Below are positions 22,815 through 34,879 of a stretch of 64,000 bases of DNA, piece after piece. Numbering within the stretch: the stretch's first letter is position 1; every line of letters starts with the position of its first letter. The notes under the pieces are model-generated. The model had not been told where the DNA came from, did not search any database, and saw only the letters and a list, made by a program, of their open reading frames with translations. Source of the DNA: Poecilobothrus nobilitatus (Eukaryota; Arthropoda; Insecta; Diptera; Dolichopodidae); NCBI GenBank assembly GCA_947095535.1, contig OX352773.1, positions 109,623,950 to 109,687,949 of the forward strand, given 5' to 3'. The position numbers and the translations under genes were made by a program.

Positions 22815-24150
22815 TATTTAGCGCGCCTATACAAATTTTAAACTATCTAAAAACAAGGTAGAATGTAAACCAACGGTTTTTAAAAGCGCACATTTCCAAA
22901 ACTCAATACAAACTGTTTAGAAGTGTGACTTACACAAAAATTTGAAAATTTCATGTAATAAGAAAAAATGTGAAAATAGGACATTTTTGAAATTTTGAGG
23001 GGCCGTAATTCCGGAATCCTATATAACTAAGAAAAGCCATTAACATACGTAAAAACATAATATTGAACCTTTAATTTTCATGTCTTGGCGAAGAACAATT
23101 TGTACAGGTGCCTAAGTTACAGATGTCTAAAAATAGCAAATTTTCAATTTTTGAGGCGTAATAACTCTTAAAGAGAGGGTGCTACCAAAAAATTTTCGGA
23201 GAAAACTTATACTAATTCTAAAAGTTCTTTCTTGTCTCAAAATTTCAAGTTCCTATCTAAAGGCGTGTCGAAGTTATGAAAAAAGAAATTTCATGCAAAA
23301 TGTGGTTTTCACATAACGGTAAATTTAAATAGTAAATTACAAAATATTACATAATTTTGATATTGTTTTATATAGATAATAAAATTTTCGATCTTCTGGC
23401 GGTTTTAGATTGCAAAACTATTACGCAGAGCCTGAGATATATACATCTGAAAATGGGGCTTTTTTGCAATTTTGAAGAGCTGCAACTTGGGAACCCTTTA
23501 CAACTAAAATCAACCTTTAACACACGTAAAAACATATTACTGTAGCTTTAATTTTTATATCTTGCAGAAGTAAAATGTGTACAGGTTCCTAAGTTACAGG
23601 TGTTTAAAAATAGCAAATTTTCAATTTTTAAGCCCTAGTAGCTCATAAACAGGGGGTGGTCCAAAAACATTTTCTGAGCAAACTTATACTAATTCTAAAA
23701 GTTCTTTCTTGCCTCAAAATTTCAAGCCTCTACCTAGAAGCGTACCGGAGTTATGAAAGTAGAAAAATCATGCAAAATTTTGTTTTCACATAACGGTAAA
23801 TTTAAATACTAAATTTAAAAAAATGTATAATTTTGATATTAATTTACAAAGATAAAAGAAATACCTGTCGAATAACGTTTTCCGATTGGAAAAATCTTAA
23901 GCAGAACATAAGATATATGCATTTAAAAATAGGGCTTTTTCAAAGTTTGAGGGGCTGTAGCTCCGTAATGGGAGGGGCTACATGAAAAAGTTGTTCCACA
24001 AAATTATTTTTTTTATGAGACCTACCCATGGTTAAAATTTTTCTCTATCTTTAACGGTGTAGAAGTTTTGTAAACAGACGGACGGACGGAGGGACAGAGT
24101 GAAACCAATAAGCACATTTTTTCAAAATTTTTTTGGAAATGTGCTAAAAA
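22815..24150 (+). mobile_element. Helitron-related repeat with 477-bp internal repeats
   Basis: CACATAACGGTAAATTTAAATA recurs at 23,310 and 23,787 (period 477 bp), with flanking text repeated (ACTTATACTAATTCTAAAAG, TTATGAAA). The last part (~23,900-24,130), with GGGGCTGTAGCTCCG and GTAAACAGACGGACGGACGG, aligns to ~1900-2130 of the element at the left edge. The CTAGT terminus is not seen; the element stops just before the Polinton end at 24,174. Confidence 0.65.
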
Positions 24151-24173
24151 TAAATAGAAATTAAAAATGGTGT

Positions 24174-24215
24174 CAGGGGATTCCTTTTCTTAACATAAAA
24201 AGAAAAAAATATATA
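24174..24215 (+). repeat. Polinton left terminal inverted repeat (remnant)
   Basis: Starts CAGGGGATTCCTTT, followed by a TTAA and an AAAAAGAAAAAAA tract. The mirror image is at 41,290-41,332 and, as an internal copy, at 39,842-39,887. The outside 6 bp are TGGTGT. Confidence 0.7.
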
Positions 24216-24699
24216 AAAAAATTTATAAAAATATATACTACAAAGTTTTTTTATTTAATTTTTAATGTTTTTCGATATTTATAATTGTCTTCTTTAAATT
24301 CCTTTACAATTGTAGCTAATCGTAATATCTCTTAGCAAATTCTATTAAATTCAAAGTAAATAAATTTGTTAATTTATAATCTTGATCCTATTTCAGTGGA
24401 TTAAATTGAACCAATGTTGACTCAGCATAATTCCTCAGAAACTTAATAATATACTTTATTCCCTTCTTGTATTTCTTTCTGAAAAGTTTTTTATTTTTCA
24501 AATAAAATTGGTTAACCATAAGAATTGTTTTTGCAAACTCCATGTTTTGGTTAAAACTAAAGAAAACTAATTAAGCAGATAATTTAGATATAAAATATGA
24601 AAATAACAAGAATTAACTAAATCTTCTATGGTAGGATGTAAAGTTTATTAGTTAACCTTAAGAACAAAAATAATTCTAAAACAATAAAATAAAACTTTT

Positions 24700-26088
24700 T
24701 TTATAATAATTTTTTTTATTTATCCAGGAATTATGATCAGAAGAAAATCCTAACCATTTAACAAAAATGTTATTATCTCTAGTTTTAAGAATCTTTTCAA
24801 TCAAAAACACTTTTTTTCAGTTTTTAACAATTCATATTCATAGAAGCTTCCTTGTATGGGTTGACCTTGCTAAATTCAGTAAATATGTGACAGGGATAGT
24901 AATTTGAACTTTTCTTATCTTAAATATTTCTGTTGTCCAATTTGGTGTGTAACCTTTTTCAAAAACATGTTTATACTTGCTTATACGAACTGAGTCACCA
25001 ATTTTAAATTTAGCTGGTATAATTAAATTAATAAATTTTAAATTTAGCTGGTAAATTTAGCTGGTTAGCTGGTAGAAATTTTAATATGATTATAAATAGT
25101 AGCTAACAATTCATCAGCATTTTTTCTGTTTACCTCTGTTGACTTCTTTTGAATAGTGCGATGTTTAGAGTTATTGTATTGGTTGACTAGTTTTGAAATA
25201 AAATTAACCCATTTGTAACTCCCATTGAAATTGAATTTTTTCCACATTTTTTCTTTTAGAGTACGATTAAAATGTTCTACTATGGAAGCTTTTAATTTTA
25301 ACGAACTAATTGTTGAATAATGATTTATTTGATATTTGTCCATTAAATTTTTAAAAATTTTATTGTAGAATTCTTTTTCATCAACAATTTCTAAATTTTG
25401 GGGATATCTTTTAGAATTTTCAAAAATATTTTGGATTGCTTCTGTAACGTTCTCTGAAGTTTTTGTTTTTATAGGAACTGCCCATGCATACTTAGAAAAG
25501 GTATCAATCACAGTTAACAAAAATTTAAAACCTTTGTTCTCTTTAGCACATAAATCCATTTCTACTAAATCAGCTTGCCAAACATCATCAAATTCTTAAT
25601 TATAACTCTACGTTGTTTGAAAATTTTCCGTTCCAGCTTATGAAGCTCTTCAACAACCTGTACTCTTTTTAAACAAAATAAAATAGATGTACGTAATTAT
25701 TATGTATAACTAAATAGAAAATCTTTGATTGAAAATGAATTTCCGGTCATTACTAGCTAGAATCTTAGAAATAATATCAGCAGTAATTTGAATTCGTTGA
25801 TTAAATCTGTAGCGATCCAGTGCTATAAATTCCCAATATTTTTGTCGAACTTACTTATATGCTGTACTCCATTTGTATAATATATGTATTTGAGGCTTTA
25901 ACATAAATTTGACTCTCTTTTTTACTTTTTTTTATAAACCTTATCATAATCCTCTTCCTCATGGTTCCCTTCAGCTGAATCTAAAATATCGTCAAAAGCA
26001 ACTGAAATATCATCTTTTCTTCGCTCTCATTAAATGAATCTGAAGCATCAAGCCAATTGAATAAATCTACAACTTTGTTCTTACTCAT
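24700..26088 (-). pseudogene. Polinton integrase (rve/DDE core plus C-terminal chromodomain)
   Basis: Integrates the element by DNA strand transfer. The ATG is at 26,088-26,086 (MSKNKVVDLFNWLDASDSF). A degraded N-terminal region reaches EELHKLERK (~25,650). The core has DVWQADLVEMDL (first Asp), LTVIDTFSKYAWAVPIKTKT, VDEKEFYNKIF (second Asp) and VEHFNRTLKEKMWKKF (catalytic Glu), so all three acidic residues survive. It continues with VNQYNNSKHRTI, then a KFKIGDSVRISKYKH SH3-like strand (~25,000) and a chromodomain-like end (FLIEKILKTRDNN, FVKWLGFSS, ~24,720-24,815). Several frameshifts and stops interrupt it. The central 164-codon stretch (25,065-25,559) is open. Confidence 0.85.
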
Positions 26089-26119
26089 CTTGAAAATAAC
26101 TAGATGAGTAAGAACGAAG
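26073..26119. repeat. 18-bp inverted repeat at the integrase start codon
   Basis: The left arm 26,073-26,090 and right arm 26,102-26,119 are reverse complements with one mismatch, separated by 11 bp. Each arm contains ATGAGTAAGAAC, so both strands carry a copy of the integrase start (MSKN-). Confidence 0.85.
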
Positions 26120-26220
26120 TAAGCCTCTTACACTCATTTATAAATAAAATAAATAAAGCAAACAATAATTGTTCAAATTGTAAAATTTGTATTTTTTATT
26201 TTATATAATAATTTACAAGT

Positions 26221-26830
26221 ATGTATACTTTTATTATAACATATTTTCTATTCTTTTATATAATTTCATTAGTTTGGTACAGCATTGTTCTGCTGAATGG
26301 CATATGCAAGTATCTGGAAAACTTTCAACATTGTCTGATGTATAGAGGCAGAAAAAAAGTAATTAAAGAAGGTTTATCTATTGATATAAGCGAAAGTGAC
26401 ATTGAGAAATGTTTTCTGAAGAAGAGCAAACAAAAGACAGCAGAGAATAACAACAACAACAACATTCTTAACAATAATGATAGCAATAGCAGTATTAACA
26501 ACAAAACTGCAAGTAGGCAAATTATATGTACAAAATTTAAAGAAAGTGCTACAAAACAAAAAATTATGATAGCAAAAAGGAAAAACAACAAAAAATTAAA
26601 TACAGAACTTTTTGGAAATATATATATACAACAACAATAATAGAAATAAAATTTTTATAAATGAAAGTTTAACTAACTATAATCTAGATTTATTTATGGA
26701 AGTCAAAAAATGAAGGGAGAAAAGGACTACAAATATCCTTGGTATAAAAATTGTAATATATTTATTAGAAAGGATGAAAACAGTGCAATCTTCATAAAAA
26801 GATAATTTGATGACTTACAAAATATTTAAA
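26221..26830 (+). pseudogene. FP25-like / LINE ORF1-type protein relic with Asn-rich linker
   Basis: 139 open codons: an N-terminal hydrophobic segment, a central Asn/Ser-rich stretch (~26,440-26,510), then ICTKFKESATKQKIMIAKRK, then in another frame NKIFINESLTNYNLDLFMEV and KDYKYPWYKN...FIRKDENSAIFI. The last part matches the C-terminal domain seen in baculovirus FP-like proteins and in many insect LINE ORF1 proteins (INExLT...LF..AK; KDEN.). It may be a separate LINE insertion or a Polinton cargo gene. The upstream start is uncertain. Confidence 0.5.
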
Positions 26831-26984
26831 GGGTATATATTTTTTTTTCTACTTTACATCTATCTAATTTATAAAAGGTGAACCATATAATTAGTTAACA
26901 TTTAGATAATAAGTAAATCAATTGACAATTCATTAAGTGACTTGTAGTCAGAAATCCATTGATATCTACCTTTTTTCTGTATTT

Positions 26985-29567
26985 ACTCTTTCAGCAAAGT
27001 GTTCATTGTTTTAAAACCTTGAAACGAAATTAAAATGAGTGAATCGTTTTAGCCTGTGGTGCTCAGGGTTTCTTGCTTTAAGTTTTCTGATCAGTAGATT
27101 TGGATGGTTGTCTAAAGTATTTTCTACTCCGCAGGCCTACCTCTTCTTTGATGGAACAAATTTGTAAATCATTTCTGATTGTTTAGTTGCGTACATAACA
27201 CGGTGCGTTTGTTATTAATCTAAGTGTTTTAGCTTGGAAACGCTCGATTATCTCTATATTTGATACACTGGTTGTACCCCATAGTTCAATACCATATGTC
27301 CAAATTGGTTTCAGTATACATTTGTAAATCAAAGCTTTATTTTGCAATGATAGCAACGATATTTTACCTAGTAACCAGTGCATACTATTTAGTTTAGTTC
27401 GAAGCTGTTTAATTTTGTTAAAAATATATGTACGCCATGTTAGCTTTTGATCTAGGTGAAGTCCAAGGTATTTAGCTGAATTTGCCTGTGGAATGTCGAT
27501 GCCGATTAATGTGACAGGTGGACAGGTATATTTTTTTAAGGTAAACCTGACATACACTGATTTGGCTTCATTGGCTTTAATTCTCCACTTTTTCAACCGT
27601 AGCTGTATATCGTTCAAGGCGAATTGCAGTTTTGCAGAAGCATTTTCTGAAATTGTGCTAGAAGCTAATAACACAGTGTCGTCAGCATAGGTTACCATGC
27701 TTATTTCACTATTTTTGGGAAGATCTGCTGTGTATATTAGGTACAGTATTGGTCCCAGTACACGGCCTTGTGGTACTCCAAAAAAGATGTCGAGTAGCGG
27801 TGTACATTTTCCATTATATTTGACAGCGAATTTTCTGTTAGTTAAATTAGAACGTAAAATTTGGTAGAATATAGCTAATTTATTTACAAAATTACATGTA
27901 CAAAATTCCTTGGTATCAGACTTTGTCGAACGCTTGACTAATATCCAAAAAAAACTGCAGCGCAATATCTTTTGCTCTCTAGATCTGTTCTTATATAATC
28001 AACCACTCTATGTACCTGTTCAGTTGTTGCATGGTGTTGCCGGAAACCAAACTGATGATTAGGTATGGCTCTCTTTTCATGTAATGTCGGTTTTAATCTG
28101 ATCATGAAGAGCTTTTTAAAAATTTGTGAAAATGTTGAATACAGGCTAATCGGCTTATAAGAGGATACTAAATTCATATCTTTCCCAGGTTTTGGTATCA
28201 TTATTATTTCGGCAATTTAGCATTCAGCCGGAAAATAGTTTGTTCTGAGAATAGCATTGAATAGATAAGTAATGTTTTCCTCTTGCTGATCCCTTTGAAA
28301 ATATTTTCAACTTCCTTTGTAGAAAAGCTTTTGATTGACACACTCATTTGATATGGTGTTGATAAAAAATTAATAATGTCATTATTATCTGCATCAAAAG
28401 ACTTGAATACGTTTCTAAGATACTCCGCAAAAGCTAAAGCTTTATCAGCATCTTGCCCCATCTCCATTATGTTTTCTTATTGGCGGAATATGTATTTGCG
28501 GTCTCTTAAGATTTTTCGTTGCCTTCCATAAAAAAAGTTGGTATTCTCAGTAGGTGTTAGATTTTTTAAATAATTTGCAAACGATTTATTTTTGATTTTA
28601 TGTAGCAGTGTTTTGATATTTTTCGTAGCCATATTTAATTTTGCCTTATCTGCAGGAGATCTAGTTTTTTGCCAAATTTTCTTAGTTTTCTTTTTAGCTC
28701 TATTTCTTGTTTAATGTCGTCTGGCTAAATATCTTGCCTTTATGTTTGGGTGTTGCAAACTCAAGAGCTTCTTTTACGATGTCACTAAATTTAGTGATCG
28801 CTATCAAGATCTCATTTTGTGTTTTAAGAGGTATGTTTAATGACAATTTACCATCTGCTATGGTTCTAAATTTGTTCCAGTTGGGGTTGCTTGAATGCAA
28901 CCTTGTAAATGTGGTTGTTGTACAGATGGTTGCCTTAGTAGATACGATTACTGGACTATGATCGGATGAAAGGTCAAAGCATGGCTCTACCAATAGATGG
29001 TTACTACAAATTCCTTTTGTGATGCAGAAGTCTATAACATCTGAAATTTTACTTAAATCTGTGGGCCAATATGTTGATTGACCAAAAACAATTGCCTGCC
29101 TCTGTGAGTGATAATTCTTGAGCCCCAATGCATGTGTTTACAGTTGTAGTCACCTCCAGCTATGAATTTGTTACCAAGTGTTTTGAAAAATTCGACGAAC
29201 TGTGTTGATCTAATATTATGTTTTGGTGGACAATATAGAGCCGATATCGTAATAGAGCCATTATAAGTTTCCATCGACAAACTTGTTGCTTGCAGATAAT
29301 CTTTATTATATTTGTTTAATTGAAAAGGTTTTAGTGAACTTCTGATGATGATTGCTGATCCTCCATGAGCTATTCCATCCGTGTGTTATTATAGATGTTG
29401 TAATTTTTTATTTTAAAATAACTTCTATTAGTATAATGTGTTTCCGAAATTAGTAGTATATCAATTTTGTTTTGACTTAGAAATAATTTCACTTCTTGCG
29501 TATGTTGTGCTAGGCCGTTGGCATATGTTGTGCTAGGCCAGTAAGCTAGTTTAAGTAGTTGAGACAT
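26985..29567 (-). pseudogene. J1 ORF2 (APE endonuclease and reverse transcriptase)
   Basis: The endonuclease spans 29,567-28,700 in pieces: LAYWPSTTYANGLAQHTQEV, SALYCPPKHN, FIAGGDYNCKHMHWGS, SDVIDFCITKG, SSDHSPVIVS. RT follows: MIPKPGKDMNLVSSYKPISL (~28,200), VPQGRVLGPILYLIYTADLP (~27,780) and catalytic VTYADDTVLLAS (~27,690; both Asp intact), then KYLGLHLDQKLTW and the C-terminal IWTYGIELWG. The longest open stretch is 27,183-27,965 (260 codons). Frameshifts at ~27,950, ~28,205, ~28,700 and ~29,100 make it non-functional. Confidence 0.9.
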
Positions 29568-29569
29568 GA

Positions 29570-30650
29570 CTAAATTTGTTTGTGACTGTGGATAGTATAT
29601 TTAACATTATGCTCATTTGTTGTGTGAAGTTTTTTAAATTCTGTTATTTGATTTTGCAGTGATTTTTGATTTGTTGTACAAGTTTTTTTTTTTTTATTAT
29701 CAATAGTAGTTTTTACCATATCAGCAAACGTGTGGTTAGATTGTACCGCTTGACCAGCTGTAGTTGGTACAATGGGTAAAACGTTATTTATTGTTTTTCT
29801 TGCGCGTAATGGTGGAAAATTCCTTTGCAGGTTTTTGTAGTGGCTGCAGCCTTTGCAATTAGCTGTATGATTTTCAGGACATAGTACACCTTTGACTAGG
29901 TTATCTTTACTTACTCTTTGGCATTCAAAGGAGTAATGATCTTCTGCACATTTTACAGATCTAGGGTTCTTATGGCAATATTTACTGGTGTGACCACAAC
30001 GCTGGCATGATATGCATTGCGGAATTTCCTTTTTTGGATGTGGTGGTTCGAAGGATACTATTGTATGTAGCATTTTTTGTATGGATTATATCTCTTTATT
30101 GCTCGTATTTAGGCTTAAGACTATATAAAATAATGGCAGATGTTTTTTAGTTGTACGTTGTTTAACATTGTACACGTTTGAAACTGTGTGTCCAAAAGTT
30201 TCTAATTCATCTTTGATAGATTCTGGCGATGTAGAAGGATGTAACCCTCGAAGAACCACTCTAAAGCTCTTTTCTGGTTTAATTTTGTACATGTGGTACT
30301 CTTGATTTTTATCCGAGAGAGCTTTAACTATTTCTCTATATGTTTCAGGTGCATTAGCTTGGACTTTAACCTCTTCACTGTTTATCACTTTAATTTCGTG
30401 CTGACCAAGAGCTATATCTTTAAGTAGTTCCGTGAGAGAAAACATATTTTGTACTTTGGCCACGAATATTGGTGGTGGTTTGGCTGCTTTTTGGTTTACT
30501 TTTCCTTTTTGCTGATTTACCGTTTTGACATTTGGTATGTTGTTTTTATTTTCAGTTTTATCTGGTAAACCAAACTATACACACAACTTTTGATGCTTGC
30601 CATTTGGTTCTTTTACAGCACTATCGAGTTTTCTTTTGATAATGGGAATT
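29570..30650 (-). pseudogene. J1 ORF1 (Gag-like RNA-binding protein)
   Basis: Nucleic-acid chaperone of the jockey clade. The first part (30,086-30,463) has an RRM-like region: KVINSEEVKVQANAPETYRE, then FRVVLRGLHPSTSPESIKDE. The second part (29,570-30,073) has the tandem zinc knuckles CQRCGHTSKYCHK, VKCAEDHYSFEC and C-PENHTANCKGC, followed by a FADMVKTT tail. The two parts are in different frames, joined by a frameshift near 30,080. Upstream sequence to ~30,650 reads in frame with a stop. Confidence 0.85.
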
Positions 30651-30659
30651 AACTGGAAA

Positions 30660-33600
30660 AGGCATATTTGTTAGTTAATAAACAAATATATTTTTTGTTT
30701 TTGTTTTTATTATGATTCTAAAAAATTATCTTGTTGCAGATTGCAATAATAATAATTTTCTTGTAGTTCAAAACTTAAGTTTGAGACAAAATTTTGACGT
30801 TTTTGTTGCAAATCTTGAAGCCTTAGCAAATATTCCTGACTTTATTTTCATATCTGAAATTTGAATTTAAGATTTTGAGGTAAATGCTTTCAAAATACCG
30901 GGTTTTATTTTTTTTTGCTTGCACTAATAATACATACACAACGGGCGGTGTAGGTGTTTTTGCAAAGAACGAATATGATTGTGTAGTAGAAAATTTTAAC
31001 TTTTTATAAAGAGATATTATAAAAATTAGTTGTAATATTAAAAGTGAACCATTCACTTTTATGTGTATTTATAGATTTCATCGACAAAACGTACAATTAT
31101 TTCTTGAAGGATTTTCAAAATTATTAAGTGATGTAAGAGCTAATAATCTTTTAGTGTTATGGGACTTTAATTTAGACCTTTTAAATTGTTGTGAATATGT
31201 GGAATCATAGCTCACAGTTATAGCGGAATATGGTTTAACATCTTTCATAAATGAAATTACAAGACCTAATTCTGGTACATGTATAGACCATATTTTAGGT
31301 AGGTTTAATAAAATACGACTAAATTGTTGTGAAATTGTCAATATGGATCATTGCAAATTTCGGATCATTGTATGACAAGCCTGTTAATAAAAGTACTTAA
31401 AAAACAAAAACCAGAAAAATATATCACTTTACCAGGCAAGAAAGAAATTCATTTCAAAAAAACTTAATCAAAAACTAAAGTTTAAATTTTGAGAAAATGT
31501 TTATAATGACATTGATGTGTCTTCAGCTTTTAAGAATTTCATAAAAATTTTACTTGGTCATATAAAAGAGTGGTATACAGTGAAAGAGCCAAAAAAGGTG
31601 AAAAAATATTTAAAAATTTGGATGAATAAGAAATTACTTAAAAAAAATTAATTTAAAAAGCAAATTAAGGGTTAAATGTTCTAAACATCCATCAAATAGC
31701 AGAATTAAACTTAATTTAATTAAATTTAATTAAAAAATTAAAAAAGATATTTCGAATTGTCGTGATAACTATTATCAAAACAAATTCTCTGAATGTGAAG
31801 GGAACCTAAAAAAAGAATGGAAGTAAATTAATAATATAGCAAATAATTAGGCTCGCTTAGACATAAAAATAAGTTTTTTAACTAATAGTTCGACTATAAT
31901 TGACTCAACCGAAATAGCAAACAAATTTAATAATTATTTTACTTCGATAGCAGAAAATTCCATTCCTCCTGATTACTCTTTATTATGTAACTGCTGCAAA
32001 AATGTAAACTTGGTAGATGTTGCATATTCTGAAAATAGTTTCTTTTTTAACAATATTATTACATTAGAATTACTAAAAATCATTAAATCATTAGATGACT
32101 GTGATTCTAAAGGTTCAGATGGTATATCTAGTAATATTCTGAAAAATATTGCGTTTAACATTGTGGGTGTGTTGTCATATATCTTTAATCATAGCATTAT
32201 GTCGGGAGTATTCCCGGAAGATTTGAAATGTGTTATGGTAATACCTCTCTTTAAAAAAGGAAGTACTAAGGAAGTTAATAATTACAGACCAATTTCGTTA
32301 TTATCCACATTTTCTAAAGTGATTGAGAAAGCGGTGAAAACTAGGATAGTAAATTTCTTAAATAAAAACTTGTTTTTTGACTCTACTGGACTTTTGTTAT
32401 AACGTTCAACAAGGTTTAGATATGAAAAAATGTTGTGCAGGACCCTTCGTAGACATAGCATTCAACATGTTAAACCATAATATTCTTTTGAAAAAACTTT
32501 TAAATGGCGGATTTAGAGGACAAATACTTGACTGGTTTAGATCATATTTGGACAATCGTACTCAAAAAGTAAAGTTGAAAACCAATTTAGCAATCTTAAA
32601 GCATTAAAACATAGGGTACCCTAGGGTCCGGTTTTGGGTCCAATCCTGTTCTCAATATATATAAATTCGTTATTTAACCAGCCTTTCCATAGTAAGGTGA
32701 CAGCGTTTGCTGATGATTTGGGGTGTACACACACATCTGATTCTCCATTAGATATGGAAAGCACTTACTATGGAAAGTGCTATTGATAATGATTTATTTG
32801 TACTCAGAAATTGGTTTACGGAACATAAATTGATTATGAGTAACAAAATCAAGAACATGTTTTTCAACCTTTCTCACAAGAATCTGCCTGATTTAAATAT
32901 GTTATTTCACTCTTCTGAGTGTAAAAAGTTTAAATTAATTAATACTTTGTGTACCTCAAATGTTAATGTAACTTCCTTTTGTAACAACGAAGTCTGTAGC
33001 ATTAACTGCTTTAGTATCGAGATAGTGAAAAAATTCAAATATTACTCTAGATTGTGATATGCATTGGTCGAACACACTCTAGAATTAAAAAATATCTGCG
33101 CACTACATTACGGAATTTTTATCGTTTGAGCCAAGTTTGTTCAAAAAAGTTAATGAAACAATTCTACTACGGAATATTCCATTCGAAAATTCAATATGGG
33201 ATATCTTGTTGGGGGGGAGCATATCTAAATAAAATTAAACCAATACTTGTTATTCAAAAGTGCGTAATAAGAAAAATAAGTAAAAAAGTTGATTACATCC
33301 TGTCTTTGCTTTGTTTACTGAAATTAAAATCCTACGGGTTAGGTATTTATATTATTAAAAAGTTTTAAAAATATTTTATAATGGAGCAGGCTACTTAACG
33401 AGCAGATCTTCTACTAGATATAACCTGAGAAATAATGATAGTTTAGTTAACGTTCCTACTTTCCGAACAATAAATTTCCGAAACTCATATACTGTGGTAT
33501 ATTGCCGTTTATTTAACAAGCTACCTGTACCAATAAAAAATATAAGAAATCCAAATAAATTTTTAAATAAAGTTAAAGCTTGGTTGCTATAATTCAAACA

Positions 33601-34175
33601 CAATGAAATCGAAGATCTATTAAAAGTTATGATTTAAATTTTCTTTTTATTTTTTTTCTAACATTTCGAATTTTGTTTTATTTTATTCCTACTCCTTATC
33701 TTATATCATTATAAACACTTTAAAATTGATATATTACTTACATTTTCTTCCTTCTCTACATGATTTTAATTGAGTTTTGTAATATTTCCTTTCGCTTATT
33801 TTTTTGGCTTTATAAATCTTAAGCTTTGTTTTTTTCTCTACTTTTTATATTTAATTAATTAATTGATATTAAATAATATTATATAAAAGTTGTACTTACT
33901 TTTTTTTTTACCTTTTTATTATTAATTTCGATTATGTATTTTTTAGTTGATGATAATATATAATGTAATACAATAACCCCACAATAACGTATTAGTACAT
34001 TTTTTAGTATTTAGTTTATTGTGAAATGGCATTGAACACAAGTTTCTGTAATTTTTAAATGTCATTAACTATTCTCTCATACAATATTATTGTACTTATT
34101 AATGAACTATATTATTGTATATTGTTGGAGAATAAAGACTTATTTAAATAAATAAAAATAAAAAATAAATATATC
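30660..34175 (+). mobile_element. CR1-like LINE C (5' truncated), decayed
   Basis: Non-LTR element. The endonuclease remnant (30,780-31,370) has FIFISEI, PGF, TGGVGVFAK and LLVLWDFNLDLL, where GDFN has become WDFN. RT spans 32,010-33,600: SKGSDGISSNIL, SGVFPEDLKCVMVIPLFKKG, VNNYRPISLLSTFSKVIEK, then after frameshifts FVDIAFNMLNHNILLKKL and VTAFADDLGCTHT (catalytic Asp pair intact, ~32,700). The C-terminal region includes YNLRNNDSLVNVPTFRT and RLFNKLPVPIKN (to ~33,590). The tail ends in TAAA-type repeats at ~34,150-34,175. No ORF1 present. Confidence 0.8.
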
Positions 34176-34384
34176 CCGATGATATCCATACTCCTTTGTT
34201 TCAATTTGTAGAGAATTTTTAAATAAATTTCTTCCAATAAAATATGTTCTTCCAATGTTCTTCCAATAAAATATCTTCATATTTATTTAAAAAAATATTT
34301 AAAGAATATCCGATTTGATGTATATCCATTATGGAAGTTGAATGAAAACTAACCACAATTATTTCCTTGAATTATTAATTAAAT

Positions 34385-34860
34385 CTAATACTGATTGAGC
34401 TTTAGCTTCAGGGTTTTGTAGTCGTGCATTATAAATCCAATTAGTTTTTTAACTTGAAATTCAATAAAATCATTCATTTTTGAAAATTTTTCCTTTAACA
34501 TTACAGAAAATTTGATCTGGATTTGCTCTAAACTATCTTGCATTCTTTCTTCCAGTATTCTTAATTTTTCTTCTCCTATTTTAAGTTCTATAGACCTTGC
34601 TTGCTTTCTCTGTGTGATCAAACATTTCTCTTATCTCGTTTTGCAATAGTTCTTTGTGAAAGAAAATTTAATTATTCACAAATGTTTGTGTTGCTGCATC
34701 ATATCCGTTAACTGGGATCTTGAACATTTGATAAAATTTTGTTATCTAAATCATAATTTCGATCAGAAGTTAGTTTGAAACCAATACCCGGAGGACCTTG
34801 AGTATGCAGTTTTTTTAGAAGAAGCTGTACTACGTCATCAAGTGACTTATCAAGTGACAT
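34385..34860 (-). pseudogene. Conserved Polinton protein (coiled-coil type), truncated
   Basis: Start ATG at 34,860-34,858. The frame reads MSLDKSLDDVVQLLLKK, then GPPGIGFKLTSDRNYDLDNK and LSNVQDPS, stopping at 34,709. It continues in another frame as YDAATQTFV and then as a helical, charged stretch (EEKLRILEERMQDSLEQIQI and onward) predicted to be coiled coil. I recognise GIGFKLTxDxNYD-xxNK-LxNV as a conserved Polinton-encoded protein of unknown role, probably virion-related. It sits directly downstream of the next gene on the same strand. Confidence 0.55.
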
Positions 34861-34879
34861 TTTGATTTTTACTAATTGC

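Larger units (their letters stand above)
26971..30650 (-). mobile_element. Jockey-clade LINE J1, nearly complete but decayed
   Basis: Two-gene non-LTR element on the minus strand, ORF1 then ORF2 (endonuclease, RT), ending in a short A-run at 26,971-26,977. It lies head-to-head with LINE C and inside the Polinton. Both reading frames contain several frameshifts and stops. Confidence 0.85.
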
